Positions 58,152 through 64,000 of a stretch of 64,000 bases of DNA are shown here, one piece after another. Position 1 is the first letter of the stretch, and each line of letters opens with the position of its first letter. Under the pieces are notes generated by a model. The model worked only from the letters and a program-made list of their open reading frames with translations, was not told the DNA's origin and searched no databases. A program made the position numbers and the translations under genes. The stretch comes from Marinobacterium sp. (GTDB lineage Bacteria; Pseudomonadota; Gammaproteobacteria; Pseudomonadales; Balneatricaceae), in assembly GCA_030602245.1 (NCBI GenBank), contig JAUWAC010000005.1, forward strand, positions 62,001-126,000, in the 5' to 3' direction.

Positions 58152-60319
58152 GTGTGCAGATCCACCAGACGTCGTGACATGGCCGGCTGTTCCTCTCGCG
58201 GCGGCCGTCCCTGTTGGACATGCAGCGCCTCGATCTGAAAGCCACTGTGACGCAGCTGTGCTTCGAAGTCCGGCAGACGCTGCCGGATACGCTGTGTTGT
58301 TTCACCCTGCTCGGCCCAGAAGCGGGCGCTGAGCTGCCACTCCTGCAACAGGCTGATGCGCGCGTCTATGGCGCCGATCGGCTCGATGTCGAAATGCAGG
58401 TTGATCGACCACTCCGATACCAGCCGATCCTGGTCGTCCCGGCGCCGGTGCTGGTTGATGCGGATCTCCGTGTTCTCGAGTCGCTGTTCATCCAGCCGGA
58501 TCGGCAGATCCAAGCGGTACTGGCGCTCGATGCCGCCGTCGGGCTGGTCCTGCCAGCGCTGCAGACTGGACGCCTGATTGACGGCGGCACGCGCCTTCAG
58601 TCCCTGCAGCAGAGTCTGGACGCGTTCGCGCGCGTCGCCCGGCAGTTGCTCGGCCAGCTGGCCGAGGCGCGCCAGCGGCTCCTGCAGCGACGCCTGCGGC
58701 TGACCGCCTGAGGCCGGGCGCATCATGCCGCTGGCCTGCAGCTGGTTTTGCAGTGCCTGTCGCGTGCTGCCGGCATCCGGTTTTGCCGGCACGCTGAACA
58801 GGCTCAGCATCGACTTGACCACCTGGCCGATCGCGTCGCCCTGTCGGGTGCTGTTGCCCAGCTGGCGTAACTGGTTCAGCGCGTCTGCCATCGGTATCTG
58901 CTGGGGCAGGGTTTCGCGCAGTACCTGTTGTAACCCCTCCTGCAACCGCGCCTGACCGGCCGGGCTGACCTGCGGAGGCTGGGCCTGAAGCTGGACGTTA
59001 TTCTGGTCGGTGCGGGTCAGCTGTACCGCCAGCCCCGCCTGCAGCGGACGCTGTGACAGCAGCTCGATGCGCTGGCCGTTGACGGCGATCTGAACCGGCT
59101 GCGGACCGCGTGGTGCGGTGGCTGATGTCGGTGCAGGGCTGGCTGTTGGCGTGGGCGTTGTCGTATTGGCGCTGACAGGCGCTTGCCCGCGACTGCTCCC
59201 CGCGCCGGACGTCGCCGGAGGCGCCGCTGTCGATGGTGTGGCGGGTGGTGTGGCGGGTGGTGCCGTGATGTTGTTCGTTGCAGCCGCGGCCGGTGTCGGT
59301 GACGCCGGTTGGGGCGTGCCTGCCATCGGTCCCGCCGGGGTGCTGGCCGCCGCAGAGGCGCCCGCACCGGCGGCGCGTGCCGTCGTTGCGGCAGGCTGCG
59401 TAGTGGCTGTGGGTGCCGTGCTGCCCTGTGTTGTGGCAGCAACAGAGCTGCCGCTGGCGGCGCCGGTCTGAGCACGGGCGCTGGTGCTGCTGGTGGCCGC
59501 GGGCGTGGATGTCGGTTGGCCTTGCGTGGGTGGCGGTGCGGCGCCGGTCTGGCGCGTTACGCCCGCAGCCGATGCGGCCTGAGTCGCGGCAGGGGGGCTG
59601 GTGCTCGTCGGCGGTGATGGCGAAGCGGAAGACCCGGTCGCCGCCTGCGCTGGCGCGGCTGTCGTCGCGGGAGCCGTGGTAGCAACAGCCGAGGGTGACG
59701 CTGCGTGCGCGCCGCTGCTGGCCGTCGGTGCCGGGGACTGTGCCGCGGTTGACGACGCCGGGATGACGTTGGGTAGCACCCGTCCCGCCTGCGGTTGATT
59801 CAGTGGCAGCGTGCGCGCCAGCAGTTCGCCCTGCGGGCTGTTGGTCGGGATCTGCAGCGTCAGCCCGGAGCTGTTGCGCGCGCCGGTTGCCGGCGCGTTG
59901 GGCACGGGCTGGCGCGCGCCACTCTCGGCGCTGCCTGCCGCATTGCCCGGGCGCTGGGTGTTCGGGTTCAGCGTCAGTTCCAGACCCCCGTTGCTGCCAC
60001 GGGCGAGACTGATCTGGGCGCCGGTACTGAGCGGGCGCGATGTAATCAGTTCCATCAATTGATTCTGTACCTCAACCTTGAGGCGAAACAGGTTCGGTCG
60101 GCTCGGGTCGAGCGTTACCTCGCGTACGCTGCCGCTGAGCGTCTGGCCGGCATTGAGCTGGGCACGCAGGTCTGCCGGCCTGGCATCGCCGGTGCTGCTC
60201 AGTGGCTGCAGGGACTGGATCGGTAACGTGAGTGCCAAGGCGACGCTGCTCCTGTCGGGTGCTACGGCCGGGATATGGGGCGGTGGTAGCACGGATCTGC
60301 GACTAATGACCGCGCTCAA
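58148..60319 (-). CDS. FliK-like hook-length control protein
   Basis: Up to 723 aa. A long Ala/Thr/Pro/Ser/Gln-rich region (about 130-430) looks disordered, as in molecular-ruler proteins. The C-terminal domain (about 570-690) is FliK-like, with IRLDEQRLENTEIRINQHRR and SEWSINLHFDIEPIGAIDAR. The start is uncertain: a TTG at 60319, a GTG at 60292, or a TTG at 60238 with AGGAG ten bases upstream. It is co-transcribed with the FlhB-fragment-like gene, whose full-length parent is FliK's known partner. It may be the main FliK or a second, FliK-domain paralogue. Confidence 0.75.
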   Translation of the reverse strand: MSAVISRRSVLPPPHIPAVAPDRSSVALALTLPIQSLQPLSSTGDARPADLRAQLNAGQTLSGSVREVTLDPSRPNLFRLKVEVQNQLMELITSRPLSTGAQISLARGSNGGLELTLNPNTQRPGNAAGSAESGARQPVPNAPATGARNSSGLTLQIPTNSPQGELLARTLPLNQPQAGRVLPNVIPASSTAAQSPAPTASSGAHAASPSAVATTAPATTAAPAQAATGSSASPSPPTSTSPPAATQAASAAGVTRQTGAAPPPTQGQPTSTPAATSSTSARAQTGAASGSSVAATTQGSTAPTATTQPAATTARAAGAGASAAASTPAGPMAGTPQPASPTPAAAATNNITAPPATPPATPSTAAPPATSGAGSSRGQAPVSANTTTPTPTASPAPTSATAPRGPQPVQIAVNGQRIELLSQRPLQAGLAVQLTRTDQNNVQLQAQPPQVSPAGQARLQEGLQQVLRETLPQQIPMADALNQLRQLGNSTRQGDAIGQVVKSMLSLFSVPAKPDAGSTRQALQNQLQASGMMRPASGGQPQASLQEPLARLGQLAEQLPGDARERVQTLLQGLKARAAVNQASSLQRWQDQPDGGIERQYRLDLPIRLDEQRLENTEIRINQHRRRDDQDRLVSEWSINLHFDIEPIGAIDARISLLQEWQLSARFWAEQGETTQRIRQRLPDFEAQLRHSGFQIEALHVQQGRPPREEQPAMSRRLVDLHT

Positions 60320-60335
60320 GCAGACGTTGATGAGC

Positions 60336-60365
60336 CTGACGCCGCGAGGTCATTCTGTTTATAAT
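60336..60365 (+). promoter_or_regulatory. Predicted sigma-70 promoter of the ccm operon
   Basis: CTGACG (60336-60341), 18 bases, TATAAT (60360-60365). The start near 60372 gives a leader of about 60 bases to ccmA. Confidence 0.55.
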
Positions 60366-60432
60366 GGCGCGTTTGAAAACAGTCGGCCAGAGTTGGCGCA
60401 ACTGTAGTGTGACGCGGGTAGGGAGTCGCTGT

Positions 60433-61068
60433 TTGTCCGGGGCGTTGTTGAAAGTCGAGAACCTGTTCTGCGAGCGTGACGACCGCGTGCTGTTCGATGG
60501 CCTGTCGTTCGAGGTCGGCAGCGGCGAGGTGGTGCAGATCGAGGGCGCCAACGGCAGTGGCAAGACCACCCTGTTGCGCATTCTCAGTGGCCTGTCGCGC
60601 AATTACGAAGGCGACCTCTACTGGCGTGGTGAGCCGCTGGCGGCGGTGCGGGAGCAGTTTCACCGCGAGCTGCTGTATTTTGGCCACCAGCCCGGCGTCA
60701 AGGCATTGCTGACACCGGAAGAAAACCTGCGCTGGTACTGTGCGCTGCACCCTTCGCTGGATCCGGCGCGGGTGATGGAAGCGCTGGAACAGGTCGGCCT
60801 GCGCGGTTTCGAGGATGTGCCCTGTCACATGCTGTCGGCCGGTCAGCACCGCCGGGTGTCGCTGGCGCGCCTCTACCTCAGTGATGCCCCCCTGTGGATA
60901 CTCGATGAGCCGTTCACGGCAATCGACAAGCGCGGCGTGGCGGCCAAGGAGGCATTGATCGGGCGCCATATTGCACGCGGCGGCAGTGTCGTGCTGACCA
61001 CGCATCAGGACCTGCAAAGTCTCGGTGCCGTGCGCGCGATCAATCTCGACCAGCAGAGTGGAACTTGA
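60433..61068 (+). CDS. ccmA: Heme exporter ATP-binding protein CcmA
   Basis: 211 aa ABC ATPase of cytochrome c maturation; with CcmB it powers release of heme from CcmC-CcmE. It has Walker [16 protein letters not shown], signature [14 protein letters not shown], and Walker [10 protein letters not shown] chose a TTG at 60433, seven bases after GGGAG, giving [17 protein letters not shown]; longer upstream starts run into the promoter. The stop overlaps ccmB. Confidence 0.96.
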   Translation: MSGALLKVENLFCERDDRVLFDGLSFEVGSGEVVQIEGANGSGKTTLLRILSGLSRNYEGDLYWRGEPLAAVREQFHRELLYFGHQPGVKALLTPEENLRWYCALHPSLDPARVMEALEQVGLRGFEDVPCHMLSAGQHRRVSLARLYLSDAPLWILDEPFTAIDKRGVAAKEALIGRHIARGGSVVLTTHQDLQSLGAVRAINLDQQSGT

Positions 61069-61799
61069 TGGCCGATCTGAGTACTAACCCCGCAACTGAC
61101 AGCCGGATGGAACACCGGACGCTCGGCGCCGGTGGCCTGTTTGTGGCCGCGCTCAAGCGCGATCTGATGCTGTCGCTGCGGCGTAAGAGTGAGCTGGTGA
61201 ACCCGCTGATCTTCTTCCTGATGGTGATCACGCTGTTCCCGCTCGGCGTCAGCCCCGAGCCTGGTTTTCTGGCCGAACTTGCGCCCGGTGTGCTCTGGGT
61301 CGCGGCGCTGCTGGCGACACTGCTGTCGATGGACAGCCTGTTTCGCACCGATTTTGATGACGGCTCACTTGAACAGCTGCTGCTCAGTCCGCAGCCGCTG
61401 TTCGTCGTCGTGCTGGCCAAGGTGCTGGCGCACTGGATGCTGACCGGTCTTGCGTTGACGCTGGTGGCACCGGTGATTGCGGTGATGCTGTTTTTACCCG
61501 CTGAGGGGATGCTGGGGCTGATGCTGAGTCTGCTGCTCGGCACCCCGACGCTGAGTCTGGTTGGCGCCATCGGCGCGGCGCTGACAGTGGGGCTGCGCAA
61601 GGGCGGCGTGCTGATCTCGCTGCTGGTGTTGCCGCTGTATATCCCGGTGCTGATCTTCGGCACCGGTGCCGTGCAGGCGGCGGTGACCGGGCTGCCGCTG
61701 GGGGGCTATCTGGCGCTGCTGGGCGCGCTGCTGGCACTGGGCGTGACGCTGGCGCCGCTGGCGATCAGCGCGGCATTACGGATTTCGGTAAGTGGTTGA
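61068..61799 (+). CDS. ccmB: Heme exporter membrane protein CcmB
   Basis: 243 aa, about six membrane helices. The N-terminal region has the CcmB pattern [20 protein letters not shown]; the [20 protein letters not shown] segment is characteristic. It is a permease partner of CcmA. The ATG shares its first base with the ccmA stop. Confidence 0.96.
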   Translation: MADLSTNPATDSRMEHRTLGAGGLFVAALKRDLMLSLRRKSELVNPLIFFLMVITLFPLGVSPEPGFLAELAPGVLWVAALLATLLSMDSLFRTDFDDGSLEQLLLSPQPLFVVVLAKVLAHWMLTGLALTLVAPVIAVMLFLPAEGMLGLMLSLLLGTPTLSLVGAIGAALTVGLRKGGVLISLLVLPLYIPVLIFGTGAVQAAVTGLPLGGYLALLGALLALGVTLAPLAISAALRISVSG

Positions 61800-61809
61800 G
61801 TGGACAGGT

Positions 61810-62580
61810 ATGGCTGAAAGGAAAGCATCCGAGAGGAAATGGTTGCCGCGCTGGTTCTACCAGCTGGCGTCTCCGCGCTGGTGCTACCAGATTACCGGCA
61901 GGCTGTTGCCGGGATTCTCGATCGTCGCACTGTTACTGCTGCTCGGTGGCACCGTCTGGGCGCTGGCGTTTGCGCCGGCGGATTACCAGCAGGGCAACAG
62001 TTTCCGCATCATCTATCTGCATGTGCCGTCGGCCATCCTGGCCCAGTCCTGCTACATGCTGATGGCGGTGGCCGGTGCCATCGGTCTGATCTGGAAGATG
62101 AAAGTGGCCGATATGGTGGCCAAGTCCTGTGCACCGATCGGTGCCACCATGGCCGTACTGGCGCTGCTGACCGGTGCCATCTGGGGCAAACCCACCTGGG
62201 GCTCCTGGTGGGTATGGGATGCGCGCCTGACCTCGATGCTGATTCTGTTTTTCCTCTATCTCGGCGTCATGGCACTGAACTCCGCCATCGAGAGTGAGTC
62301 TACCGCTGCACAGGCGAGCGCCGTGCTGGCGCTGGTGGGACTGGTGAACATCCCGATCATCAAATATTCCGTTGAATGGTGGAATACGCTGCATCAGCCG
62401 GCCACCTTCAAACTGACCGAGAAACCGGCGATGCCGGCGGAGATGTGGCTGCCGCTGCTGGTGATGGTGATCGGCTTCTACTGCTTTTTCGCCGTGTCGC
62501 TGATGATGCGGCTGCGCAACGAGATTCTGCGCCGCGAACGCCGCAGCGGCTGGGTGCGGGATCTGCTGCTGTCCAAGTGA
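61810..62580 (+). CDS. ccmC: Heme handling protein CcmC
   Basis: 256 aa, six-helix membrane protein that hands heme to CcmE. The tryptophan-rich WWD motif is [13 protein letters not shown]. Two external histidine sites are visible, [10 protein letters not shown] and NTLHQPATF. The ATG at 61810 is preceded by GAGTGG; a GTG six codons earlier is less likely. Confidence 0.97.
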   Translation: MAERKASERKWLPRWFYQLASPRWCYQITGRLLPGFSIVALLLLLGGTVWALAFAPADYQQGNSFRIIYLHVPSAILAQSCYMLMAVAGAIGLIWKMKVADMVAKSCAPIGATMAVLALLTGAIWGKPTWGSWWVWDARLTSMLILFFLYLGVMALNSAIESESTAAQASAVLALVGLVNIPIIKYSVEWWNTLHQPATFKLTEKPAMPAEMWLPLLVMVIGFYCFFAVSLMMRLRNEILRRERRSGWVRDLLLSK

Positions 62581-62587
62581 GGTGGAT

Positions 62588-62764
62588 GTGAGCTTCGACT
62601 CCTTTTCCGAATTTCTGTCGATGGGTGGGCACGGGCTCTACGTCTGGCTCAGCTACGCCCTCGGCCTGATGCTGATTCTTATCAACCTGGTCGGACCGCT
62701 GCGTGCGGGCAAACGCCTGCAGGCGCAACTGACCCGTCGCCTACTGAGGGAGAAAAACCGCTGA
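62588..62764 (+). CDS. ccmD: Heme exporter protein CcmD
   Basis: 58 aa single-helix protein ([20 protein letters not shown]) with a basic C-terminal tail, as in CcmD, which stabilises CcmABC with CcmE. GTG start at 62588 behind AGGTGG. The stop overlaps the ccmE ATG. Confidence 0.92.
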   Translation: MSFDSFSEFLSMGGHGLYVWLSYALGLMLILINLVGPLRAGKRLQAQLTRRLLREKNR

Positions 62765-63225
62765 TGAATCCGAAACGCAGGCAGCGACTCTTCATCGTGC
62801 TGTTTATCGTCGTCGGTGTTGGCATCGCTGTCGGCCTGACGCTGTTCGCACTGAACCAGAACATCAATCTGTTCTATTCCCCGACGCAGATCGCCCAGGG
62901 CGAAGCGCCGGAGGGACGCCGTATCCGTGCCGGTGGCATGGTCGTCGATGGCAGCGTGATCCGGTCACAGGAGTCGCTCGAGGTCAGTTTCGAGATCACC
63001 GACTACGAAAATACCGTTCGAGTCGAATACGCGGGAATTCTGCCGGACCTGTTCCGCGAGGGGCAGGGTATCGTTGCCCAGGGCGAACTCGACAGCCGCG
63101 GTGTGCTGAAGGCCGTCGAGGTACTGGCCAAGCATGACGAGAACTACATGCCGCCGGAGGTCGCCGAAGCGCTGGAAAAGGCCGGCAAGATGCCCAGACC
63201 CGCGGGACAGGAGTTCAATAAATGA
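62764..63225 (+). CDS. ccmE: Heme chaperone CcmE
   Basis: 153 aa periplasmic heme carrier with an N-terminal membrane anchor ([20 protein letters not shown], about residues 9-28) and an OB-fold. The heme-binding histidine is H124 in [13 protein letters not shown]. It takes heme from CcmC and delivers it to CcmF. The stop overlaps the ccmF ATG. Confidence 0.97.
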   Translation: MNPKRRQRLFIVLFIVVGVGIAVGLTLFALNQNINLFYSPTQIAQGEAPEGRRIRAGGMVVDGSVIRSQESLEVSFEITDYENTVRVEYAGILPDLFREGQGIVAQGELDSRGVLKAVEVLAKHDENYMPPEVAEALEKAGKMPRPAGQEFNK

Positions 63226-64000
63226 TCCCCGAGCTTGGCGAATACGCACTGATACTGTCGCTGTGTCTGTCGGTTCTGCTGGCGATCGTGCCGCTGGTGG
63301 GGGCCACGACCGGCAATGCGCTCTGGTGTAGTTATGCCCGCCCGCTGGCGAGCGCGATTTTCGCGTTTGTCCTGTTCAGCTTTCTCTGCCTGAGCTGGGC
63401 GTTTCTGCACAACGACTTTTCCGTCGCCTACGTGGCCAACAACTCCAATACGGCGCTGCCCTGGTACTACCGGCTCAGTGCGGTATGGGGCGGGCATGAG
63501 GGCTCGCTGCTGCTGTGGCTGCTGATTCTGGCCGGCTGGATCGTCGCGGTGGCGGTCAAGAGCCGCAACCTGCCGCAGGACATTCTGGCGCGGGTGCTGG
63601 CGGTGATGGGTATGATCAGCACCGGCTTCCTGATGTTTGTGCTGTTTACGTCGAGCCCGTTCGAGCGCTACCTGCCGCAGGTGCCGCAGGAAGGGGCCGA
63701 CCTGAACCCGCTGCTGCAGGATTTCGGTCTCATCGTGCATCCACCGATGCTGTACATGGGCTATGTCGGCTTTTCGGTGGCGTTCGCGTTTGCGATCGCG
63801 GCCCTGCTCAGCGGCCGGCTTGATGCGGCCTGGGCGCGCTGGTCGCGGCCCTGGACCAACATCGCCTGGGCGTTCCTGACCCTGGGGATCGCGCTGGGCA
63901 GCTGGTGGGCCTACTACGAGCTTGGCTGGGGCGGCTGGTGGTTCTGGGATCCGGTCGAAAACGCCTCGCTGATGCCGTGGCTGATCGGTACCGCACTGGT
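63222..64000 (+). CDS. ccmF: Cytochrome c heme lyase subunit CcmF (partial, runs off the end)
   Basis: First 259 codons of an open frame with no stop before the window ends. It starts [20 protein letters not shown], keeps many membrane helices, [36 protein letters not shown] and the WWD domain [13 protein letters not shown]. CcmF attaches heme to apocytochrome c in the periplasm. The start overlaps ccmE by ATGA; full-length CcmF is about 650 aa, so about 60 percent is missing here. Confidence 0.96.
   Translation, partial: MIPELGEYALILSLCLSVLLAIVPLVGATTGNALWCSYARPLASAIFAFVLFSFLCLSWAFLHNDFSVAYVANNSNTALPWYYRLSAVWGGHEGSLLLWLLILAGWIVAVAVKSRNLPQDILARVLAVMGMISTGFLMFVLFTSSPFERYLPQVPQEGADLNPLLQDFGLIVHPPMLYMGYVGFSVAFAFAIAALLSGRLDAAWARWSRPWTNIAWAFLTLGIALGSWWAYYELGWGGWWFWDPVENASLMPWLIGTAL

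Overview
The window looks like a 64 kb piece of a gammaproteobacterial chromosome, most likely a marine Pseudomonas/Oceanospirillales-type organism. It has a Na+-pumping oxaloacetate decarboxylase, a Pseudomonas/Vibrio-type polar flagellum (FleQ-FleS-FleR, FlhF-FleN, FliA, MotC/MotD, ParA/ParP-like proteins), the CrbS/CrbR acetate-response system and FNR/ANR-like DNA sites. The sequence is G+C-rich. I saw no transposase, prophage or CRISPR array.

Layout. (1) 1-4.8 kb: oadGAB, then a convergent histone-deacetylase-family gene, then a gene-free stretch holding a possible FNR/ANR-driven short RNA. (2) 4.8-8 kb: a degenerate receiver-TPR protein, a GabD-type aldehyde dehydrogenase and tRNA-Arg(CCT). 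(3) 8-28 kb: flagellar block I. flgN, flgM and flgA lie on the minus strand. cheV-cheR-flgBCDE and flgFGHIJ-flgKL follow on the plus strand, and fliC-flaG-fliD-fliS-fliT on the minus strand. (4) 28.2-32 kb: fleQ-fleS-fleR, overlapping end to end. (5) 32-44 kb: acetate module: acs, crbR, convergent crbS, a DUF4212/VC_2705-type symporter pair, a cNMP/CBS/DUF294 protein and a DEDDh exonuclease. (6) 44-57.8 kb: flagellar/chemotaxis block II, flhA-flhF-fleN-fliA-cheY-cheZ-cheA-cheB-motC-motD-parA-parP-like-DUF2802. (7) 57.8-60.3 kb: a short FlhB C-terminal-like protein and a FliK-like protein on the minus strand. (8) 60.4-64 kb: ccmABCDE and the start of ccmF, which runs off the end.

How the parts fit. 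The flagellar promoters can be read directly: sigma-54 (-24/-12) elements precede flgB, flgF and flhA, and FliA-type elements precede flgM, flgK and fliC. This matches a FleQ/RpoN to FliA cascade. fliEFGHIJ, fliLMNOPQR, flhB and a single-domain cheW are absent, so the locus is split relative to Pseudomonas.

Most interesting observations. An imperfect palindrome (core AGACC-N4-YCTA) lies 24-26 bp upstream of a -10-like hexamer at three promoters: acs, the symporter operon and the deacetylase gene. This predicts a CrbR regulon that links deacetylation to acetate recovery. An FNR-type box at exactly -41.5 from a predicted start precedes a terminator about 58 nt downstream, suggesting a small oxygen-responsive RNA. 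A FleQ-type box overlaps the fleQ -35 element. The CheA linker carries three FliM/CheZ-like acidic peptides. The CheW-like ParP homologue carries 26 Glu-Pro repeats encoded by a nearly pure hexanucleotide tract. All functional statements rest on reading the sequence and family knowledge; no database search was run.
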